This document shows, in pieces, positions 1 through 8,059 of a stretch of DNA of 64,000 bases (within the stretch, counting starts at the first letter, position 1; each line of letters opens with the position of its first letter). The DNA is taken from assembly GCA_943788645.1 (NCBI GenBank), contig CALSRC010000001.1, positions 62,001 to 126,000 of the forward strand, written 5' to 3'. The DNA comes from UA16 sp002292325 (GTDB taxonomy: Bacteria > Bacteroidota > Bacteroidia > Flavobacteriales_D > Sanyastnellaceae). A program made the translations under genes and the position numbers. The notes under the pieces were generated by a model that saw only the letters and a program-made list of their open reading frames with translations, did no database searches and had not been told where the DNA came from.

Positions 1-681
1 CTTGGGACCGAGGTCCTTCTGCGAAATTTAAAAGAAATCCTCGACGGACAATTCCAAAAGCGACACCTTCCTCTGCATGCTCTGCTCCAGCCGCAATTCG
101 ACCGCAGTGCACCTAACGTTCGAACCTCTGGGGCCAAAGCCCAGGTATGCAAGACTGAATTAGCCAGCGAAACGTTGGAGGCGGTTTCAGCATTTTGCTT
201 GCGCCACGAACTCCGTCAAAGCACGTTTTGGCAATTCCTCGCGGCTTATGCCCACGAAATTTCAGAAATCGCCATCGCAGACGTGGCCTATCATCCCGGA
301 TTTCCGGGCATGTTCACCGAACTAAAGGCCATTCGTTTTGACCTGAACGCGGAAAGCCCAACGAAATGGGTGATGCCCGAATCTGCTCCAGATGGTGAAT
401 TCAGCGTGGTTGCAAACTTCATGACTTTGATGACGGACAATGACTGGGTGCGGCATTTGGATATGAGCGAACCCACCCATTGCAAGTACCCGCATGAATG
501 GCAATTCATTGTCAGCGGTTCCCAAGTGGATGTCGCCTACTACTCGGCACAAAACGATGTTCAGGCCACACAGACATTTGGCAAGTTTCAAACTGCCCTT
601 GAGCAACTTTTGACAGGAGCTCCATTGAAGTCGCCTGAAAGCTCTGCCGCATTAGACGTTTTTGACGAATTCAACTTTTGA
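1..681 (+). CDS. C-terminal part of a condensation-domain-like (NRPS) protein, 5' end outside the window
   Basis: The frame is open from the first base to the stop at 679-681, so the protein starts upstream and 226 codons are visible. A TTG at 175 could be mistaken for a start, but the reading frame continues without a stop to the window edge. The first visible residues carry a pattern (long helix, then a His-Leu-Pro-Leu stretch) like the part of NRPS condensation domains before the C-terminal lobe. The last 60 residues resemble the closing strand and helix of that fold. Condensation domains join aminoacyl units held on carrier proteins. No adenylation or carrier domain is visible here. The stop overlaps the next start (TGATG). 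The domain call is from pattern only. A free-standing acyltransferase of the same superfamily is possible. Confidence 0.45.
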   Translation, partial: LGTEVLLRNLKEILDGQFQKRHLPLHALLQPQFDRSAPNVRTSGAKAQVCKTELASETLEAVSAFCLRHELRQSTFWQFLAAYAHEISEIAIADVAYHPGFPGMFTELKAIRFDLNAESPTKWVMPESAPDGEFSVVANFMTLMTDNDWVRHLDMSEPTHCKYPHEWQFIVSGSQVDVAYYSAQNDVQATQTFGKFQTALEQLLTGAPLKSPESSAALDVFDEFNF

Positions 682-1520
682 TGGAAACATACCTTCGGCA
701 CCAAGTACAACAGCTGGCAATTCCAGGTTTACGGAACGCATCCGGGGAGCGATGGATGGAAACCATGGAGCTCGTTTTGGGGATGATTCGCGCCACAGGT
801 TTTGAACCAAAGATCCAGGAATGGAAGGGTGAGCAAGGAGTTGTGTACCGAAATTTTTTGGTTCACATTCCGGGGGAGCGGCCCGAAAAAGTTCTGCTCG
901 GAGCGCACTATGATACCTTCGAGGAAACCCCGGGTGCAGATGACAACGCGAGCGCTGTGGCCGTGCTTTTGGGGTTTTTGAATTGCCTCAAAAGCGAGCG
1001 CTTTCCCTACGATCTTGAGGTGGTGTTTTATGCTTGTGAAGAACCTCCTTTTTTTGGAACCGAAGCAATGGGAAGCTTTGTGCATGCTGGGACTTGCGAC
1101 CCTGCACAAATCAGGTTCATGGTCTGTTTGGAGATGGTCGGGTATTTCTCAGAATCGGATCACAGCCAAGATTTTCCCCTGGGGTTCTTGCGCTGGATTT
1201 ATGGAAACAAAGGGAACTTTCTCATGGGCGTGAGCAATCTTAAATCCATTCAACGAACAGCGCCTTTTTTGAAGTCCTTGCAGTCGATTAGGCCGCAATT
1301 CTATCGGAAATTTTGGATCCCCTTCGCTTTTTCTGGAATGGACTGGTCCGACCACAGGAGCTACTGGAATCGTGGGATTCCCGCAGTGATGCTGACAGAC
1401 ACCGCCATGTTCCGCAATTCGAATTACCACGGTGCAGACGATACCACCATGACCTTAAATTACAGCCACATGGCCAATCTCGTGCACGATCTCAAATCTG
1501 CTTTATTGAACATGCCATGA
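681..1520 (+). CDS. M28-family zinc aminopeptidase-like protein
   Basis: A 279-residue protein with the M28 layout. GAHYDT (His76, Asp78) is the first metal ligand and its helper, GADDNAS (Asp87/88) bridges the two zincs, ACEEPPFFG (Glu120, Glu121) gives the catalytic base and next ligand, and a late NYHGADDT provides the last His. The family removes N-terminal amino acids or, in glutaminyl-cyclase relatives, cyclises Gln. No signal peptide is visible, so it is probably cytoplasmic. I chose ATG 681 over the TTG three bases upstream because it overlaps the previous stop as TGATG, the coupling seen throughout this operon. In a peptide-producing operon it may trim a product or release a protecting residue. 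That role is inferred. Confidence 0.8.
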   Translation: METYLRHQVQQLAIPGLRNASGERWMETMELVLGMIRATGFEPKIQEWKGEQGVVYRNFLVHIPGERPEKVLLGAHYDTFEETPGADDNASAVAVLLGFLNCLKSERFPYDLEVVFYACEEPPFFGTEAMGSFVHAGTCDPAQIRFMVCLEMVGYFSESDHSQDFPLGFLRWIYGNKGNFLMGVSNLKSIQRTAPFLKSLQSIRPQFYRKFWIPFAFSGMDWSDHRSYWNRGIPAVMLTDTAMFRNSNYHGADDTTMTLNYSHMANLVHDLKSALLNMP

Positions 1521-2599
1521 ATCGGATTCACTACCTCAACAAGCTGGCCGAAAGCTCCGCACGTTACAATTTGGGCGCCGGTGTTCCTCCGATTGCATTG
1601 TATCCTCCGCTTGAAATCAATCGCCTGATTCATCAATTTCAAGCGGCTCATCCAGCTCGCTCGCTGCTGCAGTATCACGCAACCGAAGGATTGATTCGAG
1701 ATCTCGCAGTACAGACCTTCGCCGCCAATGAAGGCCATCTGGGAGACCACAATGATGTCCTCATTACCAACGGAGTTCAAGAAGCAATCGCCCTTGCCGC
1801 TCTTCACTTCCGTGAACAGCCCATCGCCTGCAGGGATCCGTTCTACCCTGGTCTGATCGAAGCAGTAGAAATGACAGGAAATTCGATTCATTGGATTCAA
1901 GGCGAAGATTGGCTGGAACACGTTGCTCAATTGCCCCAAGGCACCCTCTTCTATCTTTCATCAGATTTTGCCAATCCTACCGGTAAAAGCCTGAGTCTCA
2001 TGGAGCGACAACGCCTGGCTGATTTGGCTGAAGAACGCGGTTTATTCATTTTTGACGACGCCACGTACCGTGAATTTCACCTCAACGAACGGCTCCCGGC
2101 CTTGTTCACATTCCATCCGGAGCGCATCATCCACGCGATGTCCTTTTCCAAAATCCTCGCTCCAGGATTGCGCACCGCGTTCGTTCATTTGCCCTCATCC
2201 CTGACCACGGGCTTTGCCAAGCTCAAAGCAAACCTAAGCCTCAATAATTCCGGGTTAACTCAGGCAGTCGTAGGTGGGTGGTTAATCGAGCAGGGTTTTG
2301 AACTTGGTTCCCATCTTGAAACAATCAAAGGACGACTCCGAGAAAACAGCCAAATCTTGGATGCCAACGGCGCTGCCTATGAAGGCGGCTTTTTTGCAAC
2401 CAAACAAATGGATCAGCCAATTGCGGACCTGGACTGGAGCGCGAGACTGTTGCGCGAAGAAGGAGTTGCCTTGTGCCCCATGGCCTTGTTCAGCGAACGC
2501 CCTGATGCGCTCAGCCAAGTGCGGCTGGCGGTGGCCAATATTTCTCCGATTGATTTACAGCGGGCAATGGAGTTAATTATTAGCTTTGAAAGGACATGA
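1517..2599 (+). CDS. PLP-dependent aminotransferase, class I/II fold type I (arylglycine aminotransferase candidate)
   Basis: A 360-residue fold-type-I aminotransferase. Key features are NPTG at residues 153-156, the PLP-ring Asp in FIFDDATYREF (Asp180/181), the Schiff-base lysine in SFSKILAPGLRTAF (Lys212) and the phosphate-binding Arg219. ATG 1517 overlaps the M28 stop (ATGA), which fixes the start. The order aminotransferase, HPPD-like dioxygenase, 2-hydroxyacid oxidase matches the three steps known for 4-hydroxyphenylglycine synthesis (HpgT, HmaS, Hmo), so the likely substrate is an arylglyoxylate. A tyrosine or general aromatic aminotransferase remains possible. The family call is firm; the substrate is inferred from neighbours. 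Confidence 0.85.
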   Translation: MNRIHYLNKLAESSARYNLGAGVPPIALYPPLEINRLIHQFQAAHPARSLLQYHATEGLIRDLAVQTFAANEGHLGDHNDVLITNGVQEAIALAALHFREQPIACRDPFYPGLIEAVEMTGNSIHWIQGEDWLEHVAQLPQGTLFYLSSDFANPTGKSLSLMERQRLADLAEERGLFIFDDATYREFHLNERLPALFTFHPERIIHAMSFSKILAPGLRTAFVHLPSSLTTGFAKLKANLSLNNSGLTQAVVGGWLIEQGFELGSHLETIKGRLRENSQILDANGAAYEGGFFATKQMDQPIADLDWSARLLREEGVALCPMALFSERPDALSQVRLAVANISPIDLQRAMELIISFERT

Positions 2600-3682
2600 A
2601 ATTCATCCAAAATTCGGGCTATCATTTTGTTGAGCTCTACGTAGGAATGGCCAAAATGGTCGCCTGGTGGCACCAGGAGGTGCTGGGGTTTGAAATAGCG
2701 GGAAAGCGGGAAAGAAAGGGCCTGCATGGCATGGAGGTGTCGTATTGGCTGCGCAATGGAAACGCCAATTTGATTATCACCTCGGCGTTGGATCCCTCAG
2801 CTCAGGATGTTGTTTCCTTTGTAGATCGTCACGGAAACTCCATTAAGCGCTTTGGGGTATTGGTGGAAAACATCGAAAACGCCTTGGAATTCCTGCAGGA
2901 AAAAAAGGCCATTTTTCTGAACGGAAAAAATCGAATCAGAATCCTCTGGAGGGGAGCAAACAAGGCTCATTCGCTGCAAGCTTTTTGACGACAACGAGGT
3001 GGTGTTCGTCGAAAAGCAGCGCATGCATGGCCCATTGCCGGGGTTCGAGCCCACGGCACTTCAAAACAAAACGCCTGACGGCCTGGTAACCAATATCGAC
3101 CATCTCGCTTCGGTAGTGTGCGTGAACGAATCTGATTTCTGGAAAGATTACTTGAGTCAGATCATGCGTTTGGATCACGTGCAAACGATTGGAGAAGAGT
3201 TCTTCCAGTCACTGAGTTCAGGCATGAAAATGCACGCCTTGTTTTCTCCGACAATTCACCTGAACAAAGTCATTGTCGAACCGCTGATGGATAAGCCCAA
3301 ATCCTCACAAGTCGATGTATTTCTTCAACACAATTTGGGCACGGGAATTCAACACATCGCTTTTGAAGTAGAGGATTTGATTTCCGTGGTACGAGAATAC
3401 CGAAAACGTGGCATCCAATTCACCCCTATTCCTGAACGCTATTACGAAAACTTACGAGTCGAATTTCCCGATCTGCCAATCGATTTGATGAAAGAAAATC
3501 AAATCTTGTGTGAAAAAGACAACGATAAAATTCTATTGCAAATTTTCACAGAACCCCTTGGTGATCGTCCAACATTATTTTATGAATTCGTTCAACGGGT
3601 GAATGACTACAATGGATTCGGGGCTGACAACGTTCGCCAACTTTTTAAATCCTTGGAAGTTCAGCTAGATGGCGAATCCTAG
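2596..3682 (+). CDS. 4-hydroxyphenylpyruvate dioxygenase / 4-hydroxymandelate synthase family, interrupted by a +1 frameshift
   Basis: Two frames together encode one full-length enzyme of about 361 residues. The first frame (2596 to about 2925) is the N-terminal VOC domain with a HFVELYVG-like start and ITSALDP. The second (about 2930-3682) is the metal-binding domain with iron ligands His in NIDHLAS (nt 3101), His in GIQHIAFEV (nt 3353) and Glu in LFYEFVQR (nt 3584), and the C-terminal GFGADN signature. The frames join at an A6 run after GG (about 2923-2930). Five A's would restore the frame, so one base is extra. HPPD makes homogentisate; HmaS makes 4-hydroxymandelate from the same substrate. 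The adjoining oxidase and aminotransferase favour HmaS. The start ATG overlaps the previous stop. It is either a sequencing error or a real break. Confidence 0.85.
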
Positions 3683-4862
3683 CGTCACCGACTGTTCTGG
3701 GTTACTTGGAACTCCAAACTCCATCTTTCAGCCTCAAAACCCCACCGAGCTCCGTACGTTTTTGAGCGATCATCCCAACCTCGCATTGCGCATTGGTGGT
3801 GGATTAACAGGCGTAAGTGGGGGGGCCGTCCCCGATGCTCATGAAACCTACATTGACCTGAGCCGATGTTCAGAGCTTTCATGGTACGATCACGATTCGG
3901 GGATCGTGATTGCTGAAGCAGGAGCCACGATGCAATCCTTGCACGATCTAGCGCTGGAAGGAGGATGGCAATTCCCTGTGATGCCCGGCAGCAAGGAGAA
4001 GGCAACGATAGGTGGTATGGTGGCATGCAATGGTGGAGGACCCTTGTCCCTCAAATATGGCAAGATGGCGCACTGGATTTTGGGAGTCGACATCGTCAAA
4101 CCCAATGGGGAGGAGCATCGTTGGGGAGGACCTTGTACCAAGGTATCTGAAGGATGCGATTGGAAATCGCTCATTGTTGGAAGCGAAGGCACGTTGGGCA
4201 TCATCACGCGCGTCATACTCCGCTGTGCCCCTTCGCTTCCGAGCCTGCATCATTACCGGTTTGCCAGCGACGACTTTTTTGCACTTCTGCCCTTGATCCC
4301 GTCTCTCTTGCAACGCGATGCATACCTCATTGAAATCGCCGACGAACCCGCATTGAGGTTTTCATCCCAAGCTCCAGAAAGCGTGCTCTGGACTGCGCTC
4401 CCGTCTCCGTGGACTGGTGAGCTCCCGAAAGGGATTCGCTGCCAAATATCTGAACCGAACCAACTCGACGAGCGATTTGCCATTGGCTATGGTCTCCAAG
4501 ACTACAAACGGTTCATTGATTTGGATGTGTGCTTCCCCGTGAAAAATGCCTGCGCCGCCTTGCGTCAATTGCAAGGCTGGTTTGACTTGCATCAATTTGA
4601 GCATGTCTTCTTCGGTCATGCCGGGGACGGCAATTATCACATCCATGTGTTTTTCAATGACGATGTCGAAAAATGGCAGGGGCTCTGCCCCGAATTTGAT
4701 GCCATGGTGCGCCATTTCGAAGGCCATTTATCGGGGGAACATGGCATCGGAAAAATTCACCGGAACCGCCTCAATCGACCCGTTGAATCCATTGAATCCG
4801 CAGCTTACATCGCCCTCAAAAACGTGCTCGACCCCGCTGGGCAATTACCAACAGCAACGTAA
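3669..4862 (+). CDS. FAD-linked 2-hydroxyacid oxidase/dehydrogenase (GlcD / D-lactate dehydrogenase type)
   Basis: A 397-residue flavoprotein. The N-terminal FAD_binding_4 domain has the glycine-rich RIGGGLTGVSGG (residues 41-52), PGSKEKATIGGMVACNGGG and VGSEGTLGIITRV. The C-terminal FAD-oxidase domain has the metal/substrate motif GHAGDGNYHIH and the closing SGEHGIGK. Such enzymes oxidise D-2-hydroxyacids to 2-oxoacids. Between an HmaS-like enzyme and an aminotransferase it fits 4-hydroxymandelate to 4-hydroxyphenylglyoxylate. Actinobacterial clusters use an FMN enzyme (Hmo) of a different family acting on the S form, so here the intermediate may be the R form. The gene overlaps the dioxygenase by 14 nt and ends in a TAATG junction with the PPTase gene. 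Confidence 0.85.
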   Translation: MANPSVTDCSGLLGTPNSIFQPQNPTELRTFLSDHPNLALRIGGGLTGVSGGAVPDAHETYIDLSRCSELSWYDHDSGIVIAEAGATMQSLHDLALEGGWQFPVMPGSKEKATIGGMVACNGGGPLSLKYGKMAHWILGVDIVKPNGEEHRWGGPCTKVSEGCDWKSLIVGSEGTLGIITRVILRCAPSLPSLHHYRFASDDFFALLPLIPSLLQRDAYLIEIADEPALRFSSQAPESVLWTALPSPWTGELPKGIRCQISEPNQLDERFAIGYGLQDYKRFIDLDVCFPVKNACAALRQLQGWFDLHQFEHVFFGHAGDGNYHIHVFFNDDVEKWQGLCPEFDAMVRHFEGHLSGEHGIGKIHRNRLNRPVESIESAAYIALKNVLDPAGQLPTAT

Positions 4863-5482
4863 TGGATGAGGCGATCTTCTTGTCCCTTCGACAAATTGAT
4901 GAATTCCCCGAATGCGCATCGCCCGTTGACGAAGAATACCTGAGTCAATTCACCGATGAGCGGCGAAAGAAAGAGTCCATCGTCGCAAGACTGGAACTGA
5001 ATCGTTTAGCGCTGCTTCATGCAAAATCCAGTCTCGCTCAACTCGGGTTTGCCAAGACCAAGAAAGGGAAGCCGATCATCGACAGCGAACTTCATTGTTC
5101 CATCAGTCATTCTGCCGGATGGGTGTTTGTTGGGCTGGGTTCCGTGCCATTTGGAATTGACATTGAGCAAATGAACGCAAGTGAATTTGAGTTCTTGGAG
5201 CATGCCTATTCAAAGGAAGAGTGGGATAGGGTCCGCGCACAACCAGAACAAGCCTTCATGGGCTTTTCAGTGAAAGAAGCTACCGCGAAAAAAGACGGAA
5301 CGGGGTTTCTCACGGACCCTGCAACCATCCAACCCTCCAAGTCAGACCATGTTCAGGCCTTTCATATGGCCACAATCCAAGGCGAACGGTTCGTCCTAAC
5401 CGTTTGCGCCGAGCGATGCGTCCCCGCTGATTTTGACCTGCCTCAGGGTATTCATTTGTCTGATTTTGACCCCGAGACTTAA
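4862..5482 (+). CDS. Sfp-type 4'-phosphopantetheinyl transferase
   Basis: A 206-residue protein with the two signatures of Sfp/AcpT transferases: the SISHSAGW strand followed by FGIDIEQM (Mg-binding Asp/Glu), and FSVKEATAKKDGTGF (the F/WSxKEAxxK helix). These enzymes attach the phosphopantetheine arm to carrier proteins, converting NRPS or PKS carriers to the active form. Its place in a one-operon string with a condensation-like domain is the strongest sign that a carrier-protein assembly line lies just left of the window. Start and stop both overlap neighbours by one base (TAATG), indicating translational coupling. Confidence 0.88.
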   Translation: MDEAIFLSLRQIDEFPECASPVDEEYLSQFTDERRKKESIVARLELNRLALLHAKSSLAQLGFAKTKKGKPIIDSELHCSISHSAGWVFVGLGSVPFGIDIEQMNASEFEFLEHAYSKEEWDRVRAQPEQAFMGFSVKEATAKKDGTGFLTDPATIQPSKSDHVQAFHMATIQGERFVLTVCAERCVPADFDLPQGIHLSDFDPET

Positions 5483-6813
5483 TGGAAGATTCAGCGCCAA
5501 TCGAAACCGAATGGCAAAAGGAGCTCGACATCGCATCCTTGCTTCATTCATATGCCACCGGATCGACCGATGTACTGACCGTGATAAAACGGTGTCTCAA
5601 TCGGATTGAAAAAGAAGATGGGAAATACCGGTCCGTCCTGCACATCAATCCTCACGCGCTCGAAGAAGCTCAAAAAATCGATGCTGAATTCAACTCCATC
5701 GGTCGACTCCAAGGTCCATTGCACGGCATCCCTGTCTTGATCAAAGCCAACATCAGAACAAAGGATGCCATGCCCACGTCCTGTGGTTCGGTGATTCTCG
5801 CGAATTATATGGCTGACGAGGACGCTGCTGTGGTTCAAAAACTGCGCGCTCAAGGAGCCGTTATTTTGGGCAAAACCAACCTTTCTGAGTTTTGCAATTA
5901 CGTTTCAATTGAAACGAATTCAGGGTACAGTTCGCTTGGAGGGCAAACCCATTCCATTTTTGGACCAGATCATGCGGTTGGAGGCTCCAGCTCGGGATCC
6001 GCGGTGGCAGCCGCGGCCAACTTTTGCAGCTTCTCCATCGGGACAGAAACAGACGGGTCTGTGGTCTATCCCGCCGCTCACAATGGTGTATTTGCCTTTA
6101 AATCGGCGAAAACCGATGATATCAATGAAGGCATCATTGGAATTTCCAAGCACTATGATCAAGTCGGGATTCTCTCCTCGAGCCTCAAAAACCTCGAGTA
6201 TGCGGTGCAGTGCTTAATTCAACCGCTTCCCTCCAGCCGTCCCACCTTGGCCTGGCTGGAAACAGCATCCTTCGGACAAGAGGCTTCAAGCGAAAACCGC
6301 ATCAGTCGCTTGTCCACCACCTTAACACGCGCTGGAATTGCCTTGCAATCATGCGACATCGCTCAAGCAATTGAACCGCAATTCCCCGCATTTGACATCG
6401 TTTGTAAGACGGAGTTCAAACACGATATGGTATCCACACTTCCTCTACCCTTTGGTGAATTTTTATCCCAAAGTCGAAGCGGACTTCTGCATAAGTTTCA
6501 CCCCGACATCGGAGAGATTGAACGGTCATTGGCATCTGAGCATGCGGAAGACGGTTCCTATGCCGCTGCACTCAGCCAACTTTTGGATTTTAGAAAAGAC
6601 TGGGAAAATCGGTTGCAAAAAGCCGGCAACCCCATCCTTATCGCCCAAACGACAGGACCTTCGGAAATTGCCTCCATCGCCACACTGTTGGGTTTGTCCC
6701 ACATCGTAGTTCCCTGGCATGATCCGGAGTCCTGCCTTCCAATCGGTATTTCTGTGATGGCGCAAACTGATTCACTGATTGACGTGGTGCGCATCATCAA
6801 TTCCTTGAATTAA
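5482..6813 (+). CDS. Amidase-signature family hydrolase
   Basis: A 443-residue amidase-signature enzyme with the Ser-cisSer-Lys triad visible: Lys88 in GIPVLIKANI, the cis-Ser in GGSSSGSA (residues 167-174) and the nucleophile Ser193 in GTETDGSVVYPA. The usual DxGGS is TDGS here, a mild variation. Family members cleave amides (amino-acid amides, mandelamide, fatty-acid amides, Glu-tRNA transamidation). No GatB/GatC lies nearby, so GatA is unlikely. Context suggests processing of a peptide or an arylacetamide-type intermediate; the substrate is unknown. It follows the PPTase with a one-base overlap and is followed by a 45-nt gap, the largest between the genes that follow it in this operon. Confidence 0.85.
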   Translation: MEDSAPIETEWQKELDIASLLHSYATGSTDVLTVIKRCLNRIEKEDGKYRSVLHINPHALEEAQKIDAEFNSIGRLQGPLHGIPVLIKANIRTKDAMPTSCGSVILANYMADEDAAVVQKLRAQGAVILGKTNLSEFCNYVSIETNSGYSSLGGQTHSIFGPDHAVGGSSSGSAVAAAANFCSFSIGTETDGSVVYPAAHNGVFAFKSAKTDDINEGIIGISKHYDQVGILSSSLKNLEYAVQCLIQPLPSSRPTLAWLETASFGQEASSENRISRLSTTLTRAGIALQSCDIAQAIEPQFPAFDIVCKTEFKHDMVSTLPLPFGEFLSQSRSGLLHKFHPDIGEIERSLASEHAEDGSYAAALSQLLDFRKDWENRLQKAGNPILIAQTTGPSEIASIATLLGLSHIVVPWHDPESCLPIGISVMAQTDSLIDVVRIINSLN

Positions 6814-6858
6814 ATAGCATGGTTGTATGGCCATTGTGATTTAATTTTCTACGTTCCA

Positions 6859-7533
6859 ATGAAGCCATACTTGCCCATAGAAATCCACGCGCAACGATTG
6901 GCTGATAACGTCCGTTTTTTGGATGATTTCTTCTCCGAGCGCGCCATGACCTGGACTTTTGTGATAAAGGCGTTTGAACGCGTAACGCCCGACGTTTTTG
7001 CACAACTATCCGGTGTGCCATGCGCAAGCGTCGCAAGCGCACGTCCCGATCTTCTGCTTGCCTATCGGGAATTCCATCCGCACGTAGAAACTTGGTGGCT
7101 CAATTACGAAGCAAAACCGTGCACATACGATTGGGTCAACGTCAACCTAACGCACATGCCGACGACAGGGAAAGACTGCCCGATGGTTCTTTTGGACGAA
7201 CTGCGCGAGGGGTGTGACCCTGAGGTTGCACACCGGCTCATTGATCAAAAGAACTGCACCCACGTTGGCGCATATTTAAATTGTGCTGAGTTGCCCGCAG
7301 TTTCATTCCTAGACCGTTGGAAACGGTTGGGGTATGGGCCGCAACTGAAGCAAAGCCTCGGAACCTCTGTCTCTTTCCACCAAGTCGATCAAATGCAAGC
7401 GGCGGGTGCAAACCACTACCGCATTGGGGAATTGGCCATCACGGGCCGTGACTTGCTCACACAAAAACCGATCCCAGGCATGCGACAGGATGCTATCACC
7501 CCATCCGAATCCCGCACCTTTTTATTCAATTAG
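6859..7533 (+). CDS. Fold-type-III PLP protein, alanine/ornithine racemase N-terminal-domain-like
   Basis: A 224-residue protein from ATG 6859; an ATG in the same frame at 6823 would add 12 residues that look unlike the family. The PLP-binding lysine is Lys37 in WTFVIKAF, near the end of the first beta strand, and near the C-terminus YRIGELAITGRD matches the RxGExxxxGR strand-loop of single-domain amino-acid racemases (Orr/YhfX-like). The central barrel is shorter than the usual 350 residues, and the C-terminal domain of classical alanine racemases is absent. In an arylglycine operon it could epimerise the free amino acid to the D form, which would replace an NRPS epimerisation domain. That is inference. 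Confidence 0.65.
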   Translation: MKPYLPIEIHAQRLADNVRFLDDFFSERAMTWTFVIKAFERVTPDVFAQLSGVPCASVASARPDLLLAYREFHPHVETWWLNYEAKPCTYDWVNVNLTHMPTTGKDCPMVLLDELREGCDPEVAHRLIDQKNCTHVGAYLNCAELPAVSFLDRWKRLGYGPQLKQSLGTSVSFHQVDQMQAAGANHYRIGELAITGRDLLTQKPIPGMRQDAITPSESRTFLFN

Positions 7534-7540
7534 AAACCTC

Positions 7541-8059
7541 ATGAAGATCATTTCAAATTTTATTGGAACGGAGTTCATTCAGCAAATTCTGAAAGAAAAC
7601 GCCGACCTGATGTATGACAACATCTGGCGATCCAACCTTGGATGGCAAGAAGAAATCGTGTCGCCCAGTGGAGTGGTCCTAATCCGAAGCCTTGCCCCTA
7701 GTCACATCGACTTGCTTACAGAGGCCATGCGCCGCCACGGCTTGATCCAGGCAGACCAAAAGATTGAGCTGGATGCCCAAGCGTATGTCTGGCATAGGCT
7801 GAGCTACATTCCTTGGCACAGCGATAAGGACAGCGATGACGAAGTTCGGTTTGCTGCCACGCTTTATTTGAATTCAGAATGGAATGAAGACTGGGGAGGG
7901 CTGTTTTTGTACAAAAAAGACGGAGGAATTCGGGCGGAAGCACCCGCTCATGACAAGTTGGTTTTCAACGACCAAAATTTCCCGCACGCCACCACAATTT
8001 TATCCGTTGACGCACCGTACCGGCATTCTGTTCAACTTTTTTGGAAGGTCAAATCTTGA
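7541..8059 (+). CDS. 2-oxoglutarate/Fe(II)-dependent oxygenase, prolyl-4-hydroxylase-like
   Basis: A 172-residue single-domain oxygenase. The metal triad is His93 and Asp95 in PWHSDKD and His149 in NFPHATT; Arg161 in APYRHSVQLFW would bind 2-oxoglutarate. Family members hydroxylate peptide or free amino-acid side chains. The gene lies 7 nt after the racemase-like gene and is the last plus-strand gene of the operon. Its last 11 bases overlap the 3' end of the convergent kinase-like gene. A tailoring hydroxylase on a peptide product is the natural reading, though the substrate cannot be told. Confidence 0.78.
   Translation: MKIISNFIGTEFIQQILKENADLMYDNIWRSNLGWQEEIVSPSGVVLIRSLAPSHIDLLTEAMRRHGLIQADQKIELDAQAYVWHRLSYIPWHSDKDSDDEVRFAATLYLNSEWNEDWGGLFLYKKDGGIRAEAPAHDKLVFNDQNFPHATTILSVDAPYRHSVQLFWKVKS

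Noticed and set aside
175..681. TTG 175 as start of the first gene
   Set aside because: The frame is open to base 1 and the upstream residues match the same protein family pattern.
2999..3682. Independent gene with a GTG start for the second half of the HPPD-like protein
   Set aside because: The residues just before the GTG continue the HPPD fold in the same frame, and the half alone would lack the N-terminal VOC domain.
2596..3682. Tyrosine catabolism as the role of the HPPD-like gene
   Set aside because: No homogentisate dioxygenase, maleylacetoacetate isomerase or fumarylacetoacetase is nearby, whereas PPTase and 2-hydroxyacid oxidase are. Not excluded, only less likely.
5482..6813. GatA subunit of the amidotransferase
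   Set aside because: No gatB/gatC close by, the signature differs (TDGS), and the operon context is biosynthetic.
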